This document shows, one piece after another, positions 44,450 to 53,606 of a stretch of DNA of 64,000 bases (positions within the stretch are counted from its first letter, which is position 1; every line of letters starts with the position of its first letter). The stretch is from Nocardia anaemiae NBRC 100462 (GTDB taxonomy: Bacteria; Actinomycetota; Actinomycetes; Mycobacteriales; Mycobacteriaceae). Position numbers and translations under genes: made by a program. The notes under the pieces are model-generated. The model had not been told where the DNA came from. It worked only from the letters and a program-made list of their open reading frames with translations, and searched no databases. The DNA is taken from NCBI RefSeq assembly GCF_001612725.1, contig NZ_BDAZ01000054.1, forward strand, positions 43,339 to 107,338, in the 5' to 3' direction.

Positions 44450-46033
44450 TCAGGCACGGGCGAGCAGACGGCGCACGATACCGGTCCGCATCTCGGTTCG
44501 GCGGGCCACGACCGAGGGCCGACGACGGCGCACCATGTGGTCGAAATCCGTTGCGTTGCCCTCGGGTTCACCCAACCGACCGGCATTGAAATCATCGGCC
44601 AACTGCCGAACCGTCTCCTGCGCACAGGATTTGTTGGTGCCGATGAATCCGGTGGGGCCGCGCTTGATCCAGCCGGTGACATAGGTTCCTGGCAGCACCG
44701 CACCACCGGACTGTTCCAGCACGCGGCCGTTCAGGTTCGGGATCACGGCGGCCTGTTCGTCGAATGGCAAGCCCGGCAAGGCGACACCGCGATACCCCAC
44801 CGAAGTGAGCACCAGCCCGGCATCCAACCGCTCGGTCTCCCCCGTCGCCACCGCACGAACGCGACCATCCGGATCGGTGACGAGTTCGTTACGGCCCACC
44901 TCGATACCGGTCACCTCGTCCGTGCCGAGAATACCGATCGGGGCGGCCAGGTACCGGAAGACGATCCGCTTGCGCGCACCGAACGGCCGCTCGGCAACGC
45001 TGTGCAGCAATCGCAGCTTCTGCTCGACCTGATACGGCAGCTCGTCGGTCACCGCAGGCAGTTCACCCTCGATGGCGATATCGACGTCCGAGCCGAGCAG
45101 TCCGACGAATTCCGGCACGGTGAAAGCCGATTCGAGCAGACCGCGCCGACCGAGCACGACCACTTCTTCGATCTTGCTCTCCCGCAATGCCTGCAGCGCA
45201 TGCGGTGCGATATCGGTGCCCGCCAATGTTTCCGGATCGCTGGCCAGAATGCGCGCCACATCGAGGGCCACATTGCCATTGCCGACGACGACGGCCCGTC
45301 GTTGCGACAGATCGAAGGTGCGCCCGACGTGGTCCGGATGCCCGTTGTACCACGCGACGAAGTCGGTGGCGGATACATTGCCCGCCAGTCCTTCTCCTGG
45401 AATATCGAGCTTACGATCCGAGGAGGCACCGACCGCGTAGATCACCGCATGGAAGTGCGCCAGCAGCTCGGCGTGCGAAATATGTTTGCCCACTTCGATA
45501 TTCAGGTACGACCCGAAACCGGGCTGCGCCGCGATGATATCGAAGAGCTTATTGACCTGCCTGGTGTTGGCATGGTCCGGCGCGACGCCGTATCTGGCGA
45601 GTCCATGGGGTACCGGAAGTCGGTCGAAGACCGTCACTGTGACGTCGGGCTGGGTCAGCAGTTCATCGGCCGCGTACATGGCAGAGGGTCCGGATCCGAC
45701 GATCGCCACCCGCAGCGGCTGACGCTCGGTGTGGATCTCGGCCGCGGGCACCGGCTTCGCCAGCAGCGGGCGCGGGCGCGCCTGCCGATAGAAGTCGGCA
45801 TTGATCTCGATGAACGGCTTCTGCTCGTCGGTCAGCTTCTTCGACGATGTGATGGCATCGACCGGGCACGCACTCGCACACGCGCCGCAGTCCACGCACG
45901 CCTGCGGGTCGACGTACAGCATCTCCGCCGTCAGAAAATCCGGTTCGTCGGGCGTGGGATGGATGCAGTTGACCGGGCAGGCGTAGACGCAGGACGCGTC
46001 GCTACAGCACGACTGCGTGACGACGTAGGGCAC
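44450..46033 (-). CDS. fprB: Ferredoxin fused to ferredoxin-NADP+ reductase (FprB type)
   Basis: A 527-residue fusion. Residues 1-70 form a two-cluster bacterial ferredoxin (CVYACPVNC and CVDCGACASACPVDA). The rest is an adrenodoxin-reductase-like FAD/NADP domain (VAIVGSGPSAMYAADELL near 108-125; VVGNGNVALDVARIL near 235-249; GWIKRGPTGFIGTNK near 460-474). It passes electrons between NADPH and iron-sulfur partners. It starts one base after the AurF-type diiron gene, so it may be its electron donor. Confidence 0.93.
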   Translation of the reverse strand: MPYVVTQSCCSDASCVYACPVNCIHPTPDEPDFLTAEMLYVDPQACVDCGACASACPVDAITSSKKLTDEQKPFIEINADFYRQARPRPLLAKPVPAAEIHTERQPLRVAIVGSGPSAMYAADELLTQPDVTVTVFDRLPVPHGLARYGVAPDHANTRQVNKLFDIIAAQPGFGSYLNIEVGKHISHAELLAHFHAVIYAVGASSDRKLDIPGEGLAGNVSATDFVAWYNGHPDHVGRTFDLSQRRAVVVGNGNVALDVARILASDPETLAGTDIAPHALQALRESKIEEVVVLGRRGLLESAFTVPEFVGLLGSDVDIAIEGELPAVTDELPYQVEQKLRLLHSVAERPFGARKRIVFRYLAAPIGILGTDEVTGIEVGRNELVTDPDGRVRAVATGETERLDAGLVLTSVGYRGVALPGLPFDEQAAVIPNLNGRVLEQSGGAVLPGTYVTGWIKRGPTGFIGTNKSCAQETVRQLADDFNAGRLGEPEGNATDFDHMVRRRRPSVVARRTEMRTGIVRRLLARA

Positions 46034-46034
46034 G

Positions 46035-47039
46035 TCAGCCCGCCTTGGCCGAGCGCAGCGGCTCGGAGCGGTAGCGGGTGGTGTGGCCGTCGATATTCAG
46101 CAGCTTCCAGACGGCCTTGCCGATCGGGTTCATCAGGCCGATGTCGTTGGCCAGCGTGCGCACATCGCCGAAGAAGTCGCTGAACTCCTGCTTGGCTTGC
46201 TTCGAGCCGTAGAACAACTCCTTGCGCACCTCATCCGGAATATCGAACTCCTTGAAGAACGACCGGGGCGGGGTGTAGATGGAACGGCCGAGGATGAACA
46301 TGACGATCGGCATGACGATCGAGAGCACCAACTTGTTGGCCGCATTCTTCTCGGGCACATGCTGCTTGAGGAATTCGTGCGCGAAGGAAATGTGGCGCGC
46401 CTCCTCGGCGACGTGAATCGCCATCACGCCGCGCATGATCGGATGCACTTCCTCACCCGAACGCAGGATCGCCTTCTGAATGTGGTCGATCGGCTCCTCG
46501 CCCGCGAGCACGGCCATGAAGAAAAGATTCGGGAACAGGGCGGCCACCGGCGCGCCGATGTACTTGAATTTGCGCACGAGCGGGCCCATACCGGGAACGT
46601 CGATGCCGATCCGGTTGACCATCTCCTGGAACATCAGGGTGTGGTTGTGCTCCTCGATCATTTCGTGGGAGCAGTAGCGGAATTCCGGCGATCCGTTGGG
46701 GAGGCCGAAGCTGTGCGTCACCATGCCGCTGATCAGGATGGATTCGAACTGCAGACCGACCTTGGCGACATTGGCTTGGCGGTACTTGCCGATCGCGATC
46801 TTCCGCTCCAGCGGCAGCGCCTGGTACCAGGGGTGGCGACCGAGCGCATCACCGGATACCGGGAGCACCCAGCGCTCTTCACCGGCATCGGCGGCGAAAT
46901 CCGGATTGTCCCAGTCGATGTCCTCGAACGGGTCGAAATGCTTGTTCACCGAACCTTCGGAGAGCAGCAGCAGCTTGGCGGCATACTCCTGCGCCTTCGC
47001 CAGATCGGGATCGACTGCGGGCGTCACGGCTGTAGACAT
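46035..47039 (-). CDS. AurF-family diiron oxygenase-like protein
   Basis: A 334-residue helical protein of the p-aminobenzoate N-oxygenase AurF family. Diiron ligand clusters are visible in YCSHEMIEEHNHTLMFQEM (about residues 123-141) and HVAEEARHISFAHEFL (about 217-232), with another Glu in EEPIDHIQ. ATG 47039 follows GAGAGG. The next gene, a ferredoxin-reductase fusion, is a plausible redox partner. The natural substrate is unknown. Confidence 0.88.
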   Translation of the reverse strand: MSTAVTPAVDPDLAKAQEYAAKLLLLSEGSVNKHFDPFEDIDWDNPDFAADAGEERWVLPVSGDALGRHPWYQALPLERKIAIGKYRQANVAKVGLQFESILISGMVTHSFGLPNGSPEFRYCSHEMIEEHNHTLMFQEMVNRIGIDVPGMGPLVRKFKYIGAPVAALFPNLFFMAVLAGEEPIDHIQKAILRSGEEVHPIMRGVMAIHVAEEARHISFAHEFLKQHVPEKNAANKLVLSIVMPIVMFILGRSIYTPPRSFFKEFDIPDEVRKELFYGSKQAKQEFSDFFGDVRTLANDIGLMNPIGKAVWKLLNIDGHTTRYRSEPLRSAKAG

Positions 47040-47060
47040 CGTCGTCACTGCCTCTCCTCG

Positions 47061-47083
47061 TGGGACACATTTACTGTATCCCA
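47061..47083. promoter_or_regulatory. Dyad upstream of diiron protein gene
   Basis: TGGGACACA (47061-47069) and TGTATCCCA (47075-47083) form a 9-bp inverted repeat with one mismatch and a 5-bp spacer. It lies 22 bp before the start codon. It looks like a repressor operator of the TetR sort. No regulator gene is adjacent. Confidence 0.55.
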
Positions 47084-47166
47084 TAGTTACACCTACGAGG
47101 AGTCACGTCAACCTGACCGACGATCGGCATCCCCGGCGACGCTGCGGTACGCCGCCGGGTCTGCCT

Positions 47167-48291
47167 TTACCGCAGCCCGAGTTGCGACAATCCCGCGACC
47201 ACCGTGTCGGCGGGCAGCGCCAGCGCGAGCGCCACTCCAGCAGCCGACATCCCCGCCGCGATCGCCACCCGGGTCAAACGGCGCCTGGTGCGCCGGGAAA
47301 GTAAGAGCGCGCGCGTCGTAGCTCTGCGCCGACGGTGATGTCCGGTCGCATCCTCGTCCGTCGCGGCGGCGCGACGCGCGAGGATGGCGGCGCCGTCGGC
47401 GATCGTGCGTTCCGGATCCGGGGCCGTGATCACCGGACGCGCCAGTTCATCGGCGAGCACCTGGGCCACCTCGACCGGCCGGGCCGCGCCGCCGACCACC
47501 AGTACGCAGTCCACATCGGCCATGGTCACATCCGCCATCCGCAGACAGCGATAGACCAGCTGCAACGAGGAACGGATATGAATGGTGCGCAACTCGTCGG
47601 CGGTGACACCGGAGATGGCGGCGGGCGCGGTCCCGTTCCCGGCACGTGCGGCGACCAGCGCGCCGAAAGCACGCCCGCCGAAATCCGTCGAACGGATCGG
47701 TACGCCGACAATGGGATTGCGCGGACGGCCCGCGCCCACGCGCACGAGGGTGATATCGAGGCTGGCCCCACCTAGGTCATAGACCAGGGCTAGGCCCGGC
47801 ATCAACGGACCGCGTTCGACCTCGAGCCAGGTGGCCGCCGCGACGGGTTCGGCGACCAGCTCGACATGACTCAGGCCGATCGCGTCCAGCGCGGCCCGCA
47901 CTTCGCCCACCCGCCCCTCGGTGTAGCACGCCGGATGTGTCAGCATGACCCGCGCCCCGACCGCCCCACGATCACGACGTGCCTCGGTGATCAGACATTC
48001 CGTGGCGACCGCGATCAGATCGGCCGCGGTGAGCGCGCGGTGCCCGACCCTGGCCTGCTTGGTCTTGGGTTGACTCAGATCGGCGAATTCGGTGATGGCG
48101 CGTCCGTGCCGCGGAATCATGCCCACCCTTGCCATTCCGGTGCTGTCGAAGGTGAGGGTGGTGCGACGGGTGATGGCGAGCGAGCGTTCGGCGGCGGAGC
48201 GGCGACCGGGTGGAGCCTTGGCCGAACCCTCCTCCGCCAGAGCGGAAACCGTGTTCACCGTGCCTATGCTCAAACCGAGACCAACCGCCAT
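47167..48291 (-). CDS. Hsp70-like actin-fold protein, C-terminal membrane anchor
   Basis: A 374-residue paralogue of the protein at 40727. It has GLGLSIGTVNTVSAL at the start, VYDLGGASLDITLVRVG near 174-190, and VLVVGGAARPVEVAQVL near 265-281. A basic stretch (RRRRATTRALLLSRRTRRRL) precedes a hydrophobic helix at about 345-368 that would anchor the ATPase domain in the membrane. It has no peptide-binding domain and no repeat tail. Function unknown. Confidence 0.88.
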   Translation of the reverse strand: MAVGLGLSIGTVNTVSALAEEGSAKAPPGRRSAAERSLAITRRTTLTFDSTGMARVGMIPRHGRAITEFADLSQPKTKQARVGHRALTAADLIAVATECLITEARRDRGAVGARVMLTHPACYTEGRVGEVRAALDAIGLSHVELVAEPVAAATWLEVERGPLMPGLALVYDLGGASLDITLVRVGAGRPRNPIVGVPIRSTDFGGRAFGALVAARAGNGTAPAAISGVTADELRTIHIRSSLQLVYRCLRMADVTMADVDCVLVVGGAARPVEVAQVLADELARPVITAPDPERTIADGAAILARRAAATDEDATGHHRRRRATTRALLLSRRTRRRLTRVAIAAGMSAAGVALALALPADTVVAGLSQLGLR

Positions 48292-48698
48292 CGCAATCCT
48301 CTGATCGCCGAGCCGATTTGCTTCGAACCCTATTCACGCAACCACTCCGCGACCGGCCTGCCAACCACCGGACATACGGTTGTCCGCATGCCGCCGCCAC
48401 TGACACTGGTTGCACAGCACGGCGCCGATACCGGCTCACCTGGCACGGGACGTGACGCGCCGATGTCTAGCCGATTCTCCTTACGGCGCGTCGGAATTCA
48501 ACGATGCCCTGTCACTGTTTGCCAGACAGTGGCCACCATGCCGTCCCGCCTACCGATACACGTTCTTACATGCGAAAACAGATCTAAAGAAGGCATAGAT
48601 AGAGGTTGCCGAACGGGTCACAGCGAGCAGATCCGCAACCGGTTCGATACCGACCAGTCCGTGACCGCCCGGGCCTGTCTGCTCCAGCAACGAGTTCC
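48292..48698. other. Intergenic stretch, no supported gene
   Basis: About 400 bp upstream of the Hsp70-like gene. Short frames on both strands have weak codon bias and no recognisable product. The promoter of the Hsp70-like gene must lie in the first 150 bp. Confidence 0.4.
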
Positions 48699-48743
48699 GA
48701 TTTCCCGCATCGGAATTCGCGAGCGATTCCGGTGCGGGAAATC
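48699..48743 (-). terminator. Terminator of the secreted-protein gene
   Basis: Arms at 48699-48716 and 48726-48743 (core TTCCCGCATCGGAAT) pair over 18 bp with a single mismatch and a 9-nt loop. The hairpin begins 28 bp after the stop at 48771 on the minus strand. It is strong but has no clear U-run. Confidence 0.7.
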
Positions 48744-48770
48744 AAAACCATTGCGGCCGTTGGCGAATGA

Positions 48771-49481
48771 TCAGCAACACCCCAGCACCGCTTGGGCACT
48801 CGCCGCCCGCCGCACCGGCCCCTGCCGCGGCCCGAGCAATCGCGACACCATCTGCGCGGCCTGCTCCTGCCACCGCGCGTACGCCGTCGGAAAGCCCGAG
48901 CGCTGCGCGGCCTGCGCCGCCTGCCACAGCGGCATCGCCGGGTAATCCGGCGCATGGACCAGCAGTGCGTCCAGGAATCGCTCGGTCGCGTAGCGCGGAT
49001 CGGTGAGCTGCTCCGGCGTACCCCAGCCTGCGGACGGCCGCTGCTGGAACACCCCGAGCGAGTCGTGATCGACCGCCTCGGTCAGGTTGCGCAGCAGCGA
49101 TTCCTGCAGTGCGGTGGCCAGCGCGATCACCGCCGCATAGGCGGGCATATCGCGACGCAGAACCACTTCGACAATCGTGCGCGCGTTGTCCCATTGCTCC
49201 GGATTCGGCGTGAAATGCCTTTGCTCGCCCTGGATTCCGTGCGGTATCAACTGCGCCGGAGTCAGACCGACATATGAGTTCGGGATCGGCTTCCCCACCG
49301 ATTCCGGACCGACTGTGGCCACTTCGGGCGTGTCCGCGGGGATCTCGGTGATAACCGGGCCATCCGGTGCGCGCACTGCGGGCGTTCCGGGTGGTGGTGC
49401 GGCGATTGCCGGACCGGGTTGGATTATCACCGCCGCACTGGCACCAGCCAGCGCGAGGAACATCTGTCTTCGAATTGACAT
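48771..49481 (-). CDS. Secreted protein with transglycosylase-like core
   Basis: A 236-residue protein with a signal peptide (about residues 1-28, AIAAPPP). After a Pro-rich segment, the core around residues 112-170 has ATALQESLLRNL, DHDSLGVFQQRPSAGWGTPEQ and DPRYATERFLDAL. This resembles a lysozyme/transglycosylase-like fold seen in secreted actinobacterial proteins, with E in QES as possible catalytic residue. It ends in CC. Cell-wall action is inferred. Confidence 0.72.
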   Translation of the reverse strand: MSIRRQMFLALAGASAAVIIQPGPAIAAPPPGTPAVRAPDGPVITEIPADTPEVATVGPESVGKPIPNSYVGLTPAQLIPHGIQGEQRHFTPNPEQWDNARTIVEVVLRRDMPAYAAVIALATALQESLLRNLTEAVDHDSLGVFQQRPSAGWGTPEQLTDPRYATERFLDALLVHAPDYPAMPLWQAAQAAQRSGFPTAYARWQEQAAQMVSRLLGPRQGPVRRAASAQAVLGCC

Positions 49482-49649
49482 GGTGATCGATCAACTTCCC
49501 GCCGCCCGCATACGGGCCGCGTTCGACGACCATTGCGAATGCTCACATCGGATTACGTTCCGATAATTCACCGGAACCCACTAGCGTGTGTTTCGCATTC
49601 AGCACAATATGAGACGCGGAAACCGGAGTTCGGTTTCGACACGCCAGTA

Positions 49650-49687
49650 ATGGCCACGGATTTCGCGCATGCGGAATCCGTGGCCAT
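49650..49687. terminator. Terminator of the sulfate transporter operon
   Basis: ATGGCCACGGATT (49650-49662) pairs perfectly with AATCCGTGGCCAT (49675-49687). Inner bases extend the stem to a GCAT tetraloop. It lies 57 bp after the cysA stop and could act in both directions. Confidence 0.7.
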
Positions 49688-49743
49688 AAAGCGGACTCGA
49701 ATTCGCGGCGTGCACGACGGACGCCACGAATCGAACAGGGCCC

Positions 49744-50739
49744 TTATCCCGCAGGCAGTTCCGGAATACGGGTGGCACGCGCGTACACGGTTTCCCCATC
49801 GCTGAGCTGCAGCGCCTCGGCATCACCGCGAGTCACCTGGGCGGCGAACAGATCACCGGTGGCGGCATTGCGCAACTCGACGCGCACCTCGAAACCGAGG
49901 TGCACAACGCGTTCCACGGTGGCGCGGGTGACGCCCGCCGATTCCGCGGTGCCCTCGTCCTTGGCCAGCGCCATGCTGGCATCGCGACCGACGCGAATAT
50001 CGTGCGGGCGCACCAGATGTCCGTTGAGCCGGGCCACCGCGCCGAGGAAGGACATCACGAATTCGTTTGCGGGGCGGTCGTAGACGTCCTCCGGGCTGCC
50101 GACCTGTTCGATGCGCCCCTTGTTCATCACCGCGATCCGATCGGCGACATCGAGCGCCTCCTCCTGGTCGTGGGTGACCAGCACGGTGGTCACATGGACC
50201 TCCTCGTGCAGCCTGCGCAGCCAGGTGCGCAGATCGGCGCGCACCTTGGCATCGAGTGCGCCGAACGGCTCGTCGAGCAGCAGCACCTGTGGATCGACCG
50301 CCAGCGCGCGAGCCAGTGCCATGCGCTGACGCTGACCGCCGGAGAGCTGGGCCGGGTACCGGTGCTGGAAGCCGTCGAGACCGACGATGCCGAGCAATTC
50401 GTCCACCCGCTTGGCGATTTCGCCCTTGGGACGCTTGCGGATCTTGAGCCCGAAGGCGACGTTATCGCGCACGGTCATATGTTTGAACGCGGCGTAATGC
50501 TGGAATACGAAGCCGATATCGCGCTTCTGCGGCGCTATGTGGGTGACATCGTTGCCCGCGATGGCGACGACACCGGAGTCCAGCGATTCCAGGCCCGCGA
50601 TCGAGCGCAGCAGCGTCGACTTGCCCGAACCCGATGGGCCGAGCAGGGCGGTCAGCTCGCCCGACGGGATCTCGATGCTGACATCGTCCAGGGCGGCGAA
50701 GGAACCGTAGTTCTTCTTCGCATTGGTCACGGTGATCAC
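49744..50739 (-). CDS. cysA: Sulfate/thiosulfate ABC transporter ATPase
   Basis: A 331-residue ABC ATPase. Walker A is GPSGSGKST (residues 34-42), signature LSGGQRQRMALARAL near 134-148, and Walker B VLLLDEPFGALD near 154-165. A C-terminal TOBE-like regulatory domain is present. It powers sulfate import through CysT/CysW. Its start overlaps the cysW stop. It is the last gene of subI-cysT-cysW-cysA. Confidence 0.96.
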   Translation of the reverse strand: MITVTNAKKNYGSFAALDDVSIEIPSGELTALLGPSGSGKSTLLRSIAGLESLDSGVVAIAGNDVTHIAPQKRDIGFVFQHYAAFKHMTVRDNVAFGLKIRKRPKGEIAKRVDELLGIVGLDGFQHRYPAQLSGGQRQRMALARALAVDPQVLLLDEPFGALDAKVRADLRTWLRRLHEEVHVTTVLVTHDQEEALDVADRIAVMNKGRIEQVGSPEDVYDRPANEFVMSFLGAVARLNGHLVRPHDIRVGRDASMALAKDEGTAESAGVTRATVERVVHLGFEVRVELRNAATGDLFAAQVTRGDAEALQLSDGETVYARATRIPELPAG

Positions 50740-51542
50740 TTGGTGCCCCGCTTACGTTCGAGGAGGGTCATCAACAGGAGAACTACGAGGGCAAGGCCCA
50801 TCAGCAGGGTCGCGGCGGCGTAGGCGCCGAAGGTGTTGTGGTCGTTGATGTATCGACCGTGTACGAGCAGGGTCAGCGTCTGCGACTTACCCGGCAGCGC
50901 GGAGGACACCATGATCACCGCACCGAATTCGCCGAGCGCACGCGCGACGGTCAACACGACACCGTAGGTCAGCCCCCAGCGGATCGCGGGCAGGGTGATC
51001 CGCCAGAACGTCTGCCAGCGAGACGCGCCGAGGGTGGCGGCGGCCTGCTCCTGATCGTCGCCGATCTCGTGCAGCACCGGCTCGACCTCGCGCACCACGA
51101 ACGGCAGCGTGACGAAGATCGTCGCGATCACCATGCCGGGCAGATTGAAGATCACCTTGAAGCCGACGTCTTCGAGTCCGCCGAACCAGCCGTCCGCACC
51201 CCACAGCAGGATCAGCGCGACACCGACCACGACCGGCGAGACCGCGAAGGGCAGATCCACGATGCCCTGCACCAGCGTGCGGCCCGGGAACTTGCCGCGC
51301 ACCAGGGCGATCGCGGTGACGATGCCGAAGATGACATTCACCGGGACGACGATCGCCACGATGAGGATCGACAACTGGAATGCCGAGATCGCCGCGGGCG
51401 TGGAGATCGAGTCGATGAACGCGCCGATGCCCTTCTCGAAGGTGCGCCACAGAATGATGATCAGCGGCAATACCAGCAGGATGAACAAATAGCCGAGCGC
51501 AACCACGCGCAGCGAAATACGGGTCGGCCAGGACAGATTCAT
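50736..51542 (-). CDS. cysW: Sulfate ABC transporter permease CysW
   Basis: A 268-residue inner-membrane permease with about six hydrophobic helices. It has the EAA-loop region AAATLGASRWQTFWRITLPA (about residues 163-182) contacting CysA. ATG 51542 overlaps the cysT stop by 4 bp. Longer readings upstream lie within cysT. Confidence 0.95.
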   Translation of the reverse strand: MNLSWPTRISLRVVALGYLFILLVLPLIIILWRTFEKGIGAFIDSISTPAAISAFQLSILIVAIVVPVNVIFGIVTAIALVRGKFPGRTLVQGIVDLPFAVSPVVVGVALILLWGADGWFGGLEDVGFKVIFNLPGMVIATIFVTLPFVVREVEPVLHEIGDDQEQAAATLGASRWQTFWRITLPAIRWGLTYGVVLTVARALGEFGAVIMVSSALPGKSQTLTLLVHGRYINDHNTFGAYAAATLLMGLALVVLLLMTLLERKRGTK

Positions 51543-52435
51543 CGCGCCTCCTGCTCTTTGCGCGCGGTGCGCTCGGCCCACAGCCGCAACACCAGCAGGG
51601 TCGCGAACGAGATGACCAGCAGTGCGACCGAGACCGCCGCCGCGTTCACCGGCCGATCGATCTCGATCTGCTTCTGGATGTACTGCGAGGCCATCTCGGT
51701 CTTGCGTGGAATGGCGCCACCGATCAGCACCACCGAACCGTATTCGCCGATGGCGCGGGCGAAGGCGAGGCCACCGCCGCTGATGATGGCGGGCGCCAGC
51801 GTCGGCAAGACGATGCGACGGAAGGTGGTCCAGTTGTCCGCGCCGAGGGACAGCGCGGCCTGCTCGACCTCGCGGTCGGCCTCGATGAGCACCGGCTGCA
51901 CCGAGCGCACCACGAACGGCAGTGTGACGAATGCCAGCGCCACCACCAGGCCGGGCTGGGTGGCGTTGAGGTGGATATCGACCGGACTCTGCGGACCGTA
52001 GAGCGAAAGCAGCACGATGCTCGCGACGATCGTCGGTAGCGCGAACGGCAGATCGATGAGCGCGTTGACGATGCCCTTGCCCGGGAACTCGTCACGGACC
52101 AGCACCCACGCGATCAGCGTGCCCATCACCACATTGATGATCGCCACCACCACGGAGACGAACACCGTGATGCGCAGCGAGTCGATGGCCGCGGGTGCGG
52201 TGATGGCGTCCCAGAACCCGGACCAACCGTCATCGAATGAGGTGACGGTCAGCGCAGCCAGCGGCAGCAGCACGATGATGCTGAGCCATAGCACCGCGGT
52301 GGCGATGCCGAGCGGACCCACCGAACCGGTTACCCGCAGCCACGACCTGGTCCGGCCGGGAGCCTTGGGGGCGGCGTCTTCGGAGCCGCCGGGAGCGGGC
52401 GCATGCCCGATCCCGGCGCTGCTGCTGTCAGTCAC
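51539..52435 (-). CDS. cysT: Sulfate ABC transporter permease CysT
   Basis: A 298-residue permease with six main hydrophobic helices and EAA loop ALSLGADNWTTFRRIVLPTL near residues 200-219. GTG 52435 overlaps the stop of the small bridging frame by 4 bp. The N-terminal 30 residues are Ser/Gly/Pro-rich and cytosolic. Confidence 0.95.
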   Translation of the reverse strand: MTDSSSAGIGHAPAPGGSEDAAPKAPGRTRSWLRVTGSVGPLGIATAVLWLSIIVLLPLAALTVTSFDDGWSGFWDAITAPAAIDSLRITVFVSVVVAIINVVMGTLIAWVLVRDEFPGKGIVNALIDLPFALPTIVASIVLLSLYGPQSPVDIHLNATQPGLVVALAFVTLPFVVRSVQPVLIEADREVEQAALSLGADNWTTFRRIVLPTLAPAIISGGGLAFARAIGEYGSVVLIGGAIPRKTEMASQYIQKQIEIDRPVNAAAVSVALLVISFATLLVLRLWAERTARKEQEAR

Positions 52436-52521
52436 AATCGTCCAGTATCCTGCTTCGATCTGCGGTGCGTGCGGGGCCCTTCGTGGTTACGCAAGCTGCC
52501 TCCTACGGGCCCGTCGCACAC
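52432..52521 (-). CDS. Small bridging protein B between subI and cysT
   Basis: A 29-codon frame from GTG 52521 to TGA 52432-52434, whose GTGA overlaps the cysT start. It encodes GPVGGSLRNHEGP, a basic stretch, then KQDTGRL. The same motif order occurs in the 26-codon frame before cysD (20574-20654). No ribosome binding site precedes the GTG. AGGAGG inside the frame (52499-52504) lies four bases before a TTG (52492-52494) that would give a 20-residue peptide. Conservation across two sulfur operons is the reason to call it. Confidence 0.62.
   Translation of the reverse strand: MCDGPVGGSLRNHEGPRTHRRSKQDTGRL
52473..52512 (-). repeat. 40-nt sulfur-operon element, copy B
   Basis: Minus-strand copy of 20586-20625 with 37 of 40 identities, again bounded by GGGCCC and containing AGGAGG and CGTAACCACG. 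Positions 8 and 32, which face each other in the proposed stem, are U and A here rather than G and U. Confidence 0.7.
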
Positions 52522-52547
52522 ACCGCGGGGTGTTTCAGATCACCGAA

Positions 52548-53606
52548 TTACTTGGTGGCCTTGTCGTAGATGACCGCGACGGAGCCGGTGTTCGCAGTGA
52601 ACAGGTCCTTGTCGACGGTCTTCCAGCCACCGAGATCGGCGATGGTCCACAGTTTCTGCGGAGTCGGGAAGTCCTTTGCGTAGTCGGCGGCCACCTTCGG
52701 ATCGACCGGGCGGAATCCGGCCGAGGCCCAAGCCTTTTGGCCCTCGGTGGTGAACAGGAAGTCGCGGAAGGCGTTCGCCGTATCCAGATGCTTGCTGTTC
52801 TTCAGTACCGCGACCGGGTTCTCGATCTTGAAGGTGGTCGGCGGCACGATGTGCTCGATCGGGTCACCGTTGCGCTCGGAGAAGATCGCCTCGTTCTCGT
52901 AGCTCAGCAGCACGTCACCGGTGCCCTGCAGGAAGGTCTCGGTGGCTTCACGGCCCGACTTCGGCTGTACCTGCACATGCTCCTTGGAGATGAGCTGGCT
53001 GAGGTAATCCAGACCCACCTGCGGGTTCTTGCCGCCGTCGCTCTTTGCCGCGTACGGCGCGAGCAGATTCCACTTGGCCGAGCCCGAGCTGAACGGGTTC
53101 GGGGTGACGACCTGCACGCCCGGCTTGAGCAGATCGTCCCAGTCCTTGATGCCCTTCGGATTGCCCTTGCGCACCACGATCGCGACGACCGAGCCGAACG
53201 GAATCCCCTTGGTGGCGTCAGCATTCCAGCTCGGATCGACCAGACCGGCGTCGACCAGGCGGGTGATATCGGGCTCCACCGAGAAGTTGACGACATCGGC
53301 CTCGGCGCCATCCTTGACCTTGCGGGACTGATCGCCCGACGCGCCGTAGGAGCCGTTGATCGTGACGCCCTTACCCTTGTCGGTCTTATTGAACGCGGGC
53401 ACGACCTTGTCGAAACCGGGCTTCGGGACGGCGTAGGCGTACAGGTTCAGGGTGCCGCCGCTACCGTCGGCACCGCCACCGCCCACCGTGTCGCTCGCTC
53501 CACCACCGCACGCGGTGAGCACGACGGCGGCCACGGCGGTTAGCGCGGCGATCACCGGGCGACGGCGCGATCGGGACGATCCGAGGAGCAAGGACCTGGG
53601 TGACAT
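52548..53606 (-). CDS. subI: Sulfate-binding lipoprotein
   Basis: A 352-residue periplasmic-type binding protein with a lipobox at LTAC (Cys about residue 33) after a basic and hydrophobic signal. The mature protein shows sulfate-binding-family features: LNLYAYAVPKPGFDKVVPAF near the start, FSVEPDITRLV, TPNPFSSGSAKWNLLAPYAA, and GTGDVLLSYENEAI. ATG 53606 follows AAGGAAAGG. First gene of the sulfate import operon. Confidence 0.96.
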   Translation of the reverse strand: MSPRSLLLGSSRSRRRPVIAALTAVAAVVLTACGGGASDTVGGGGADGSGGTLNLYAYAVPKPGFDKVVPAFNKTDKGKGVTINGSYGASGDQSRKVKDGAEADVVNFSVEPDITRLVDAGLVDPSWNADATKGIPFGSVVAIVVRKGNPKGIKDWDDLLKPGVQVVTPNPFSSGSAKWNLLAPYAAKSDGGKNPQVGLDYLSQLISKEHVQVQPKSGREATETFLQGTGDVLLSYENEAIFSERNGDPIEHIVPPTTFKIENPVAVLKNSKHLDTANAFRDFLFTTEGQKAWASAGFRPVDPKVAADYAKDFPTPQKLWTIADLGGWKTVDKDLFTANTGSVAVIYDKATK

